A DNA stretch of 64,000 nt from Takakia lepidozioides (Eukaryota > Streptophyta > Takakiopsida > Takakiales > Takakiaceae). The stretch lies in the NCBI GenBank assembly GCA_030704615.1, contig CM060732.1, positions 77,791,053 to 77,855,052 of the forward strand. The letters are read 5' to 3'. Numbering within the stretch: position 1 is the stretch's first letter; every line of letters starts with the position of its first letter. Shown here piece after piece: positions 43,664 to 54,333 of this stretch. A program made the translations under genes and the position numbers. The notes under the pieces are model-generated. The model saw only the letters and a list, made by a program, of their open reading frames with translations. It had not been told where the DNA came from and did no database searches.

Positions 43664-46330
43664 TCATATATGCTCGGGCCTAGCGACAAGTGCTCCATAC
43701 TCTGTTGGTATCACTGGCGCAGCCCATGACTGCTTCTGCGTTTCAACATGCAAATCATACTGCAATGGTTTGTTATGGATACCACTGTACCCCTTCAACT
43801 TATTGGCATTGACTCTTCCCAGCATCTCTTTGTTAATGGTTTGTAACATGGCCGTGTTGTTATCATACATCTTTTGTATGACATAAAGTCCCTTCCAGGG
43901 CGATTTAAGCTTAGAAGCTTTAATCTTTCCTTCTTCTGCAACCAGAAACCAAATCTCCCGTCTTAAAAGTCTATAACTTGCCTTCATCAAACTGTTCCTT
44001 CTCTTCATCTGAATTCTGGTCATGTTATCAGCTGCATCAGCACGTACTTCTTCCACATGGTATAATTCATGTTTCCTGACCTTAATTGAATCTTGCAATT
44101 CCATTCTCTTTCCCCATTCCGTTCTCATGGTAGGTAACAGGAATTCCACTGGAAGTAAAGCTTCCATACCATAAACTAATTGGAATGGTGTATACTTAGT
44201 GGTGACTTTATATGAAGTCCTATATGACCACAAAGTCTCAGTCAGCAGCTTTGTATCCAATCCGTTCTGTTTGCATTGACTATCTTAGCCAAGATAGTAC
44301 ATAGTATTTTGTTGGTAGCCTCTGCCTACCCATTACCTTGTGGGTAATAGGTTGTGCTCTTTCTTATGCACAATCATGAACTCCTTAGTTAAAAGTTCTA
44401 TAGTCTCATTGATGAAGTGACTTCCCTGGTCACTGATAAATTCCAGGGGACAGCCAAATCTTGTAAGTATGTTCTCATACAGGAACCTGGCTGTGGACTT
44501 AGCTGTGTTGTCCCTCAGAGCTTTAGCTTCCACCCACTTCGTAGTATATCAGTGGCAAATTATGTACCTGTTCTGTGTATTCTTGGCTGGTGGGTTAATT
44601 GGTCCAACAAAGTCTAGTCCCCATTTCTGAAATGGTTCCGTAGGCATTGAGGATGCAAAGCCATCTTCCCATATCTCTGCAAAGGTCCTAGCCTCTGACA
44701 TTCATCACAACTCTGACAATACTTGTGTACATCTTTGAACAAAGTAGGCCACCAGTAACCTGCATGTAGTATCTATTACTGGTAGTCTCTTCTCCAACAT
44801 GACCTCCTGCCACTCCCTTTATATGAACTTCCTCCAAAACTTTAGTAACTTCATGGTGGTATAAAGCATTGCTTCAGCACTCCACTGGTCCTAGCTTATA
44901 CATTCTGCTCCCTACCATATTGTAAGGTAGAGCCTTGATAGCAATTCTCTTTCTCTGCTCCTTTCCATAACTTGGTGGGCATGACCATGAGCAAGGTAGT
45001 ATCTGATTGGCCACTGCCAATCTAACCAGTCATCTGCACTTCCCTGCACCTCCACTGCAAATAGACTCGTCATCTAGTAATTGATCATCTACTCACGTGC
45101 TTGTTTCTCCTGTTGATAACCATGAACAAGTGATCCGCCACGAGATGCAGCCTCCCAGGCTTGTAAACACAACCTCGAACTCAAACTCTACGTGCAAGAT
45201 TATCAAACCATCTTGCTATTCTTCTTCAGCTTATCAGAGTTTGTTTACCAGGATATCAGAGCCTTGTGATCCCCATAGAACATAAACTTCTTGCCAACAG
45301 GTAATGCCTGATTTCTTACTGCATACATCATTGCCAATGCTTCCTTTTCCGTTGTGCTATAATTTCTTTCGGCATTTTTCATCAATCGGCTAGCATAGTT
45401 ACACAGGTGAATCTATCATTCCTGTTAACTTTTGGGCTAACACTGCTCCTAGTGCTTCTTTCTCTAGAAGCATCACAGTGAACATGAAATATTTCCTGCC
45501 AGTGAGGATTATCAGCACAGGTGTAGTTGTTACTGACGATGTAAGTTCCTCAAAAGCTGTTGACATTCAGGTGTCTCCCTCACCTGCATCTTCTTCAGAA
45601 GTTTGCTCATGGTGCTGCTATCGTGTCATACCGTCTGACAAATCTTCTGTATAGTTGTTTTTGTCCAAGGATCTCCTTAGACTCTTTGCATTACTGGGGG
45701 TGAGAGGCTTTAATTAAAATGGCCTCGTCTTTTCTGGGATCCACAAGAAGTCCCTCTTGCACACAATGTGTCCCAAGCACCCCTGAGGTCACCAGAAAGT
45801 ACATTTCTCTAGATTCAGGCCCAGACCTCTTCATTCTGCATCTGGCCAGACATAACTCCAAACTTATGCAAGTGCTCATTCTTTAGCTGTACACACTGAA
45901 ATCATCCAAGAACACCTGCTGAATCACAAAATCCAGATACTCATGGAAAGATTCACTTATCCTCTCTGAAAGGTTGCTGGTGCATTACAACAGTCCAAAT
46001 GGCATGACTTTGTAACAGCATAAGCACCCCAGTCTGTGATGAAGCTGTCTTTCCCTGGTCTTTCTTCTTCTGCCACTTGCACTTGATTATAACCACTGAA
46101 GCCCTCCATGAATGAGTACAATATCATGGCCTGCCACAGTATCCAATAGCTTCTGTGAATGGCAAAGGGAAATGATCTTTCTTCTTTCTTCTTTCGTACA
46201 AGCTTCAGTTCTTGTAGTTCACACAACTCTTAGTTGTCCATTCTTCTTGGGGAACTATCAACAATGGGTGACAAACCAAGATTGTATACTCTTATTGGTA
46301 TTAAACTTAGCCTTAGCCAACTTCTTGATC
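43664..46330 (-). pseudogene. RT, RNase H and integrase of copy 1
   Basis: Minus-strand pieces include [14 protein letters not shown] and FITDWGAYA (RT), the CNAPATFQR motif near 45,970, RNase H around 45,300-45,600, and the integrase from about 44,900 to 43,664 with PLEFISDQGSHFINETIELL (catalytic Asp) and the C-terminal YRTSYKVTTKYTPFQLVYGM and KLKSPWKGLYVIQKMYDNNT. There are frameshifts every 100-200 bp in RT and RNase H. The integrase C-terminal part is the best preserved. The uninverted order here is the reference for the rearrangement in copy 2. Confidence 0.8.
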
Positions 46331-48540
46331 TCTTCTCCAACCTTCTGTGCATAGTTGGGATTCATTCTGTACCTCGCCTGCCTTGATGTTGTTTATGTAC
46401 TGATCCTTGTTCCAGTTCATCCAATTATTGCTGACTATATCTCAGGTGGTATCCCTTTATAGATCCTCGGTAGCTCCAAGCAAATTACATACCTCTGTAT
46501 TTGATGAACAAACCTTTATGTTCTTCACAGAATTTTGGGCTCCAAATCAGCTCTTACTTCACCATCCTTGGTTCCTCTTTAGTTCCCATATTCACTTCCT
46601 CACCTGCTCATCAGCTGTGATTGGCCCACTCAGTCCCCCACTCTCACTCCTGTAAACTCACAGTGCGCTGGTTCCTCTAGGCATTTCCATTTCTCCTCTT
46701 TTTCTTCATAGAAATGTGACCAATTGGGTCCTCGCCCTTGGTCTGCTCTGGATTATTCTGTAATCCTGATTCCCTGGCTAGTAATTCCCCCTTGGATTAC
46801 CCTGATAGTTTCCTCTGGAATTTCCTTGGTAATTCCCCTCTTGAAGTACCTCTCCCTTCCATGCCATTGTTATAACCACCAGGCCTACCATAGTGGTCCT
46901 GATCACTGTTTCTTCTTGTTGGGGCTGCACTTGATGCACCCTACTTGCCTAGGTTCTCTAGCTGATGTCCTTCTGTTGTAGTAACAATTCTCAGTAGAAT
47001 GGTTATCCATCTTACGATAGTACAATGTTTTCTCCTTCATATGCGGCATTCAGTGGTAGTAGTGCCTTCATTCTGGCACTTTGCCACACCAAACACCCTC
47101 CTCCAATGTGTCTGCAGCCTCTGTGACATACTTCTGCAAGATTTCTTCTAATCTTTTCTCATAGTATCCTCTTCAACTTCGCTCTTACTTCTTCTTACTC
47201 TTTTACTCTTCCATCTCAGTTCTTGCTCTTCTTCTTCATCTGATCATCTTCAGAGTCCTCATCATCCCTTTCCTCTCCTGACATTCCCAATTGCTCAATT
47301 CTGTTTGCAGTTTCCAACATGCCTCCTCCACTGTATTATGGGGTAACATATCCACTCCATCTTCTCCATATACTCTTCAACAGTTTCATGCTTCTTTTGC
47401 TTTAATTGTTGTAAACTTCCATACACTTCATACTCAGGTTTTTTTGTCCTGAACCTATTCGGAATGCTGTATTCAAGCCATTCCAGGTTGGAAATGATTA
47501 TCAGGGAATCTTGATACCATCACTTGCTTTCTTGATAAGTGAACAAGGAAACAATCGCATCTGGCATCATCTCGCCATTCTCATTGTTCACTATATACAC
47601 ATGTGCTCAAATTTGGCTAATGTGTACATCGGGATCCCCTTTTCCTGAATATATTGGAAAAGGTGGTTTTGCCCGTGTTGGTTGTAACGCCATCTGTGGC
47701 CCTACCTTCTGCCACTGAAAGGTGCTGGCACCCTTGCTGGTGCTGGTCCTTCAAGACCTGTTGTAGTTGTGGTGGAACTTCCACCAAGTGGTGGCCCCTG
47801 AGCACTCCCTGCTTCTGGCCCCACGATATTCACAGTATTCCCAGCTCCAGTTGCACTACTTCCACACTCCCTGTCACCCCAGAGCCATATCCAGGCAGCC
47901 CGCTAATCCCCCTGAGCCGACACCTTCGTTGGCATGGATCCAAGTGCTCCACTTGATCCAGGTCCAACGGGTTGGGATGTCCTGGTTGTAGTTCTCAACC
48001 TCAGCTGTTGGGTCTACTTCTTCATACTCTTCCTCTTCCAATTTCTTCTCTTTATTTTCATCTCCAAGTTCTGCCCTTGGTTTTTTCTTCACTCATGTAA
48101 CTCAACTGCAATGGTGTTGGCGAGTCTGAACTCTCCGTTGCTCTCTCCACATCCTCTCCTCCTCTCCTCCTTCTTCACCCTCCGCTTCAGAAACTGGAGT
48201 TCCTCCTGCTTTTGGTGTTCCATGCCAACTCTTATCAAAGATTTTTCTGTCAAATCTTTTATCCAGGGATGTACCTCAGATCTTTCAACCTCGTGATTGA
48301 TCTTCTTCTTCCCGTACCAATTCCTTAATCTTTCTTGCAAAGGAAAAGAAGGAGTGGCATCCAACTCTAGTTCTTCCGGTATGGGTGATGTACTTCCCTG
48401 ATCTTAATGGTGTGAGGGGTCCAGATGATTCCCCTATGTCTAATTCCTCTCTCCCAAAGATATGGATAATAGCTTTCAGATAGCTTTCTCTTTTTGCTGA
48501 ATATCTCTGAGTCTAGCTTCTCTTTTATCACTCATGTCCC
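46331..48540 (-). pseudogene. Gag and protease region of copy 1
   Basis: Gag is recognisable in broken frames. It includes an acidic linker (NKEKKLEEEEYEEVDPTAEV), the core around 47,300-47,640 parallel to the intact core in copy 2, and a degenerate zinc-knuckle segment near 47,000 (MDNHSTENCYY). A protease is expected between 46,400 and 46,900 but I could not read its active site. Confidence 0.65.
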
Positions 48541-48559
48541 ATGTCTTTCATTTCTTTTA

Positions 48560-49261
48560 ATGTGGCAATAACCAAAACTCTCTTCTTCTGTAATATCTCT
48601 CGTATATGCTAGGGTTTCTTTCAAGCTTCAATGCACCCTTGGCTATACTAGAAGTCTCCGTTACCATATAACCATATGGCAAACAAGTCTGGAAAGCTGT
48701 TTCTGGTGTGAGTTTGATCCACAAAATATCCTTTGGAATCCAATTCTTTACCAGTACAAGCTCTTCATGCTATGAGTATAAACATTCACCTTTCTTTCCT
48801 CTTTCCTCCCGCCTTCAAACTCTACTCGCTTAATGGATAGCAATGCTATCACATAAACCAGTGTTGGGTAACCAACGTGCTCTTCCTCTACATGCCACCT
48901 GATAAATCTTTATCACTCCTTTCTCCAGACCCCACTCAGGGTCAGGCATCATGCACTCTCTTAAGAATGTTTTCTTTACAAAACGTCTGGCAATCCAAGA
49001 ACCTCTGAAAGAATCGTTTGGACAATCTTCCTTCTCAGTTTCACAGGGAATTTGATTCACATCAAATTCTTTAATTCTCCATCCACCATGATCCCACCAG
49101 ATGCTTGTCACATCTGGTTGTTCATGACCCAGTTCCCCAGTATGGTCGCCAAATGTCGCGCGGCTTTTACTCACCCATCCCTTCGCTATCCGAGGTGGGA
49201 ACTCCAAGATAGAAGAGTTGGAAATCTCTAAGCACTCAGCCCGCTCAGAACAATCAGTCAT
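48560..49261 (-). pseudogene. ORF1 starting inside the LTR (copy 1)
   Basis: The frame starts at 49,261 (MTDCSERAECLEISNSSILE), 108 bp inside the LTR. It crosses the LTR end and primer binding site (KSRATFGDHTGELGH) and continues DVTSIWWDHGGWRIKEFDVN, then DPEWGLEKGVIKIYQVACRG. A frameshift near 49,000-49,040 and another near 48,850 break it. Copy 2 preserves it as a 231-residue protein. Function is unknown. Confidence 0.7.
49135..49151 (-). other. Primer binding site, copy 1
   Basis: On minus the LTR end GCGCGACA is followed by TT and TGGCGACCATACTGGGG. It is the expected place for a tRNA primer site; the tRNA species is not determined. Confidence 0.65.
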
Positions 49262-50195
49262 GACCTACAGCTAGTGTATCATGGGGTGTTTCCTATTTGT
49301 ATTCCTTCCCGTATTCATGTTAGCTAGTTACCTTACTGTGGTTATTTAAGTATCAGATTGCTTCAGCAATCTATCGGATTCCATCAACTCATCCATTCAT
49401 TCCACAGCTTCACTCAGATCTCTCTACACAGTGTGAGTATGAAGTATGTATCAGATTAGATCGTTCTCCTCCTCCTCCGTGCTCTCCTCTTTCTACTCCT
49501 CTTCTACTCGAGATGCGCTCTCCGCTTCATTTCCCCCAGTGATGTCCGAAGTCCCCCCAAGAAGCGATCCTCTCCCCCCGAAGTGATCCCCTGAGATGTC
49601 CCCGCTTCCCGCTTTATCTCTTTACTAGCCGTTCTAACCGCTTTCCTAACTAACCGTTATCTCTGTAGTACACGTTCATTTTTCAGATGTCGTTCCCCCC
49701 ACAGTCGTTCCCTGCCAATGGTAACTGTTCCCCAGATGTGCCAAGCTGTGACTGGCTGTATCAGGCTGTGGCGGGCTGTGACTGGCTGTGTCGGGCTATG
49801 TAGGGCTGTGCCAAGCTGTGGCGGTTGTGTCGGGCTGTGACTGGTTGTGTCGGGCTGTGTAGGGCTATGCGAAGCTGTGGCGGCTGTGTCGGGCTGTGAC
49901 TGGCTGTGTTTGGGCTGTGTTCAGGGCTGTGCGAAGCTTTGGCGGCTGTTTCGGGCTGTGCATGGCTGTTGTCGGGCATGTAGGGCTGTGCGAAGCTGTG
50001 GGGCTGGTCGCGGCTGTGGAATGGCTGTGTCGGGCTGTGTAGGTGTGCTTGTGCGAAGCTGTGCGGGTTGTTTCGGCGTTTGGACTTTGTATCCTCCCAC
50101 CCCTAGGCTCCTGTTGGTCCTCTTCTTTGTAAAAAATTAATGGTACCCCCCAGAGATCCCGTAAAAGCGTCTAAGTCCCAGGGAGCCCTCTAACA
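49154..50195 (-). repeat. 5' LTR, copy 1
   Basis: 1,042 bp. On plus it starts TGTCGCGCGGCTTTTACTC and ends GCCCTCTAACA. The minisatellite at about 49,745-50,065 is longer and more irregular than in the 3' LTR. Confidence 0.9.
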
Positions 50196-50200
50196 CCGGC
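50196..50200. repeat. Target-site duplication, right copy
   Basis: CCGGC, identical to 38,031-38,035. Confidence 0.85.
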
Positions 50201-50372
50201 GGGCGTCCTCGTACTCTGACGTTCCAGCACATATTCGTAGCCTGCCTCTGCTCGCCACGTGCTGGAATACTAACTATGGAAATGCCTTCACATGCATGCT
50301 CAAAAGCATCATTGAATCTGATTGTCCATTACAGATGGAGGGCATAGAACCTTCCATGTTCATGAGTTGAAT

Positions 50373-50770
50373 GCGCCGTTTCAATCACGGGAGCCCTCTC
50401 GTAATAATTATGATTGGCTAGGTTTGTGGGCCTGCGCCCGCCACCGCATGAATCTTGCGCATGACGGGCGCGTGACAGGCGTCGTTTCACGGGAGCCCTC
50501 CCCTAATAAATATGATTGGCCATGTTTGCGGGCCCTACGCGAGCCGCCGCTTGAGTCTCGCGCATGGCTGGCGCGTGGCAGGCGCCGTTTCACCTGAGCC
50601 CTCCCCTAATAATTATGATTGGACAGGTTTGCGGGCAATGCGGCCGCCGCCGTTTGAATCTCGCGTCAATAGGGGGCGTGGCAGGCGCCGTTTTCATGGA
50701 GCCCTCCCCTAATAATTGGCCCCTGCGGCAGCCGCCGCTTGGATCTCGCGCATGGCGGGCGCGTGGCAGT
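50373..50770 (+). promoter_or_regulatory. Four tandem ~104-bp promoter repeats
   Basis: Units begin with GCGCCGTT at 50,373, 50,479 (GCGTCGTT), 50,582 and 50,685, so periods are 106, 103 and 103 bp. Each holds GGGAGCCCTCCCCTAATAAT or a variant, a half-degenerate form of the palindrome, and then TTATGATTGG, a reverse CCAAT box. The last unit lacks part of that. GC-rich segments with GAGCCGCCGCTTG follow in each unit. The array ends about 75 bp before a TATA box on the same strand, as expected for an enhancer-like promoter. Confidence 0.75.
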
Positions 50771-50833
50771 TATTGGGACATGCACCGGACATGCCTGCCA
50801 TCGCATACCCATGGCGAGGTATCGCAAGGGGCT

Positions 50834-50859
50834 GCCTCCCCGGGTATAAAAGGGGAGGC
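50834..50859 (+). promoter_or_regulatory. TATA box inside an inverted repeat
   Basis: TATAAAAG (50,845-50,852) is flanked by GCCTCCCC (50,834-50,841) and GGGGAGGC (50,852-50,859), a perfect 8-bp inverted repeat. Transcription should start near 50,880 in the CT-rich TCTCACACTTTC segment. Confidence 0.65.
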
Positions 50860-51079
50860 TCCCTGGTTCATTCTCCCTCTCACACTTTCTTGACGGCGAA
50901 GCCCTGCTGAAACTTAGATCCACGAGTTTTGAGAGCTTGAGAGGGAGTGAAGGGAGTGAAGGGAGGGTCGGTGATTTGCATCTGATCTGTGCTTTGCATC
51001 TATTGTCTGTTGCGTCTAGCAGTGTTTAGGGTTTGTAATTTGATTGGTGCATTGCTGCTGCGATTATTCTTCAACCACC

Positions 51080-52130
51080 ATGGCAAGATCAAGCTCATGG
51101 TATGTACTTTCGTATCTTCCCACAACTGATCGCATTAGGATTGCATTAGGTGACCCAAGCATTTTCTCAGGTCTCCCGTGCTAGTCATGGGACCGCTCTT
51201 GTGCATTTTCTCAGGAGAGGTCTCCCGTGCTACTCAGGGGACCTCTCCCGTTTGTTCTCTCAAGGGAGGTCTCCCATGATAGAACCCATTGTCGCGGTAG
51301 GTGAATGTCACGGGAGACCTCCCGTGATATTTAAGACATAGTATCCAAGAGCGTAATAGAGTGTATAATGTCGACCGGGAATGAGGTCATCCGCCAAAGA
51401 GTAAGTAACTTCCCTTTCACTGACCTATTATTTTCAGTTTGAAAATGAGTCTGGAATCAGGCACTGCACACGCTGAGGGTCGGTTAGGATGTCAGCCAAA
51501 GCGTTGGCCAAGATGTCATTACCTAGAAAATGAGGAGTTGATGTCTGCTATCCAGTAGTAGAGGAGGACGGCAAGGAATCCGAGCTAAGCCATTGCAATG
51601 GAAGAAAAGTAAATGTTGTTGCCCCAGAGAACATACCAGCACATTCACCAGAATACACCCCTGTAGAGGACACGTATTCACTAACAGATTCACCAGTCTA
51701 CACCCCTGCAGAGGACTCGTACATACCAGCAGATTCACCAGAATACACCCCTTTAGAGGATTTGTATGTACCTTTAGATACCAGTATACACCCCCACAGA
51801 GTACACTTACATACCAGCAGTTGTCCACCCAGTGTACATACCAGCAAATTCACCAGAATACACTCCACAAGAGCACGCCCTGGATGCACATGTATATCCT
51901 CCCGGATCAAATTCCCAGGTGCACAGGCATCGAACTCAATGGAAACCGACCACCCTTGTACTGTATCCCAAGTGGGTCGAGTAGCTTTCCCTGCTCCCAG
52001 TTCGTCGTCGTCGCAAAGTACCAGGACCATTGCCTCCTTAATGCTACCTATTTCAAGTATCAAATGACAAGCAAACATGAACTCCTGCACATTCATCCAC
52101 GGAAAAATTAGGTGTCACTCCGACGACAGA
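51080..52130 (+). CDS. Unknown gene, 5' part, with SPEYTP repeats
   Basis: About 230 bp after the TATA box is a well-placed ATG (ACCACCATGGCAAGATC) encoding MARSSS. It is followed at 51,100 by a consensus 5' splice site (GTATGT). A possible 3' splice site is TATTATTTTCAG at about 51,437; another donor (AGAGTAAGT) lies near 51,402. Further on, about 51,540-51,900, one frame encodes near-tandem repeats of the type SPEYTPxEDxYxPAD (SPEYTPVEDTYS, SPVYTPAEDSYIPAD, SPEYTPLEDLYVP), then shifts frame into more of the same (YIPANSPEYTPQEH). Exon joining is uncertain and stop codons before 51,545 need a different junction or mean decay. No known domain is recognised. Four palindrome copies lie in the presumed first intron. 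Confidence 0.45.
51161..51330. repeat. Second palindrome cluster
   Basis: Copies or half-copies lie at about 51,171 (GTCTCCCGTGC), 51,214 (AGAGGTCTCCCGTGC), 51,236 (GGGGACCTCTCCCG), 51,263 (GGGAGGTCTCCCATGA) and 51,308-51,327 (TCACGGGAGACCTCCCGTGA). Density is higher than in the left array. The cluster lies downstream of the TATA box, in the presumed intron. Confidence 0.75.
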
Positions 52131-52134
52131 AGTA

Positions 52135-52598
52135 TTATTTAGCATAAAATGAATGTGAATAGTAGATTTTCATTCCATAATTGCATACCTTCCATTGTTT
52201 CGTCTCGGACTTGGTGGTGTGATCGTTGTACTTCTTTGGCTTCCCCCTCAGATTGAATAACATTCGCGCATGCGCAGCTTTCTCCGGCATTGTTGTATCA
52301 AACTTTTGCGCCTTATTGGGATCGTTGAGGAGCTTTGACAACTTCAGGAGCCTTTGTTCATCGATAGACCATACAATCTTTGCATGCCACTCCCGGTAGT
52401 ACTGCTTCAGTTTGTTGTCGGCAAGATCCTCGAGAAGTTCCTGCTACAGTTAATGTAAAATGGGTGAGAGAGTTGAAAGGGTAGGGACATATCCAATTTC
52501 GTGGGATCACCAACCTCCACTGCCCAGTGGAGGTTCGTTAAAAGAGAGGTCTGGGTGGAAGTGAAATCCATTACCTTTGCTGCCACTGTCCACCACAC
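52135..52598 (-). other. Unrecognised minus-strand coding-like region
   Basis: The frames read WWTVAAKVMDFTSTQTSLLT and, further, LKQYYREWHAKIVWSIDEQR with SKLLNDPNKAQKFDTTMPEK. Together they look like a degraded protein of about 150 residues, rich in Lys and Trp. No family is recognised. Confidence 0.35.
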
Positions 52599-53145
52599 AA
52601 TCTAAGCACACAATCCTAGAAAGCTATACCACAATGATAAAGAGATGAGAAATGAGAGAAGTGGAAGACAATGAAAGCTCTCAAAGCATGAAGCAATCAC
52701 ACTAAGAACAAGCCCTAGTCCTTCCAAGTGAAATCCACTCTATCACATAAACTAAGTCAAGCCAAGGGCACCCTTGCTAAGGGAATCCACCCTACAAAGC
52801 CCTCAACACACTCCCTCTCAATACCTAGAGCTATGGAAGTGAGAGAGGCTCATGGAGGCTCAACTACAAGAAGATGAGCCTCCTCAACACTCACAAGGGG
52901 AAAACCTATCTCCATGTCTCAAGTGAGGCTCGACACCTCACTTGGCATGTGAGACCAAATGAAGTCCTAACACACAAAATATAAATATAAATATCTAAAA
53001 TGTCCTAGTTAACTAGAAGTAGGTAATTCTAGATAACCATGACTAAAACCATGACAGCTGTCATGCACCTAAGCATCGTGCCACAACATACATCGTTATC
53101 CACCACACAATCTAAGCACACAATCCTAGAAAGCTATACCACAAT
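52590..53145 (-). repeat. LTR-like segment bounded by a 46-bp direct repeat
   Basis: A 46-bp sequence starting CCACCACACAATCTAAGCAC occurs at 52,590-52,635 and at 53,100-53,145, exactly 510 bp apart. On minus the right copy begins ATTGTGGTATAGC right after a purine run CTAGGGGGGCG. It therefore looks like the start of the 3' LTR of the integrase-PHD element. The left copy would be a second, truncated LTR start or a duplication. TG...CA boundaries (TGTGG..., ...TTTATCA) are possible. Confidence 0.55.
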
Positions 53146-53401
53146 CGCCCCCCTAGCTGGTGGTTAGGTCCCTCTAACTCCAGATAGCTACAAGATGTAA
53201 TAGCCACAGCCGTACTAAGTCCTCTATCACTGTCCCTATTGTACTCAAACTCTATAGACCAAAGAGGCCGGGTACAAGAGCAACCCCATCGTTAGTTGCC
53301 GTCTTGCAATCTATGAACTTGAGTCAGGATCTCGTGTGTTGGTCTCCTAGTAGCTTGGCCTTGCATTTCTTGTTAGCCTTCCATGGTTGTATCCACTCCC
53401 A

Positions 53402-54333
53402 CTATCCAATGCAATGCGGACATAACCAATCCCCATCAGGAACCATCTCAAGAGGTGGAGTCAAGCATCCCATATGCCAACCTCTAGAGCATTGATCACA
53501 CACCAGCATGGTGGCTGCCCCTCTAGCAGACCCACACAACATGCACCTCAAACTTGCAGGTACCACTGCCAGTTTTGGGTCAACCCTTCCATCAACATTT
53601 GGAAGGTGACAGGGCGCGCAATTACGCACATGGTCCTTCCAAATCATGCCATCCCGACCCTCCAAGATCAGGACTCCTGAGGGCAACACCTCTCGAACCC
53701 TCAAATAGTACGTCCTGCAGTCACATCCAAGGTCGTAGGAGCAGTCTGCTGCAGATAAACATAGTCACCAGGGTTGAATCTCCGAACCCCAGGACGATAG
53801 CCCCCACCATGTATGGTAGCATACCTCAACGTATCACGATGTTGTGCAATGGCAAGATTCTTGAAAGCCATGGGCATGACTTTCTTGAACTCTGCACGCT
53901 GCTCACATGCACGTGCCCACACGTCCGGATCGTCAAGGTTAAGAACTGTAGCAGCTTCTTTGCGAATGGATGTAGGCAAATCCGGCTCTCGGCCAAAGAG
54001 AAGACAATATGGTGAGAAGGAGGCAAGTGATGCTTGCTTGCTGAACCTGTAGCCCATGGCTAACCAGGGTAACTGAAGATCCCAATCTCCTAGGTGTCCC
54101 TTCTGCAAGCCATACTTGCGCAAACCCCTCTTTACTGTCTGAACAGCTCTCTCTGCCAAGCCATCGGCCTCAGGATGATCCCGAGAAGTGGTGCGGTGGT
54201 CTATCAAGGCCAGGTCACACAAAGCCTAAAACTCCCCCAAGAACTCTCTCCCTTGGTCCTTGAGTACCTCAGCTAGAGCACCGAATCGGCTAAACACACA
54301 ATCCAAGAATGCATACGCAGCTCCCTCACTAGC
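53402..54333 (-). pseudogene. Retroelement integrase with C-terminal PHD finger
   Basis: The minus-strand frame enters at 54,333 inside the integrase core (FGALAEVLKDQGREFLGEF with a catalytic Asp, then a stop at about 54,223). It continues HRTTSRDHPEADGLAERAVQ (catalytic Glu in ADGLAER), LPWLAMGYRFSKQASLASFS and RRFNPGDYVYLQQTAPT. After a stop near 53,704 follow MRVREVLPSGVLILEGRDGM and a PHD finger, CMLCGSARGAATMLVCDQCS then GWHMGCLTPP and DWLCPHC, with all C4HC3 ligands. PHD fingers read histone H3 tails, so this may steer integration as chromodomains do. The N-terminal part was cut off by insertion of retrotransposon copy 2. The element may belong to the same kind as the Gag-protease-methyltransferase remnant at 31.7-34.6 kb (inference). 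Confidence 0.85.

Larger units (their letters stand above)
38036..50195 (-). mobile_element. Full-length LTR retrotransposon, Tat/Athila-like, copy 1
   Basis: The 12,160-bp element is flanked by CCGGC duplications. In minus orientation the order is 5' LTR (50,195-49,154), primer binding site, ORF1 beginning inside the LTR, Gag, protease region, RT, RNase H, integrase, a decapeptide-coding minisatellite, a long extra ORF3, polypurine tract and 3' LTR (39,028-38,036). The RT type ([18 protein letters not shown]) and lack of a chromodomain resemble the Tat/Athila side of Ty3 elements. Many frameshifts make it non-functional. It inserted into the palindrome-marked locus between 37.9 and 50.2 kb. 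Confidence 0.9.
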
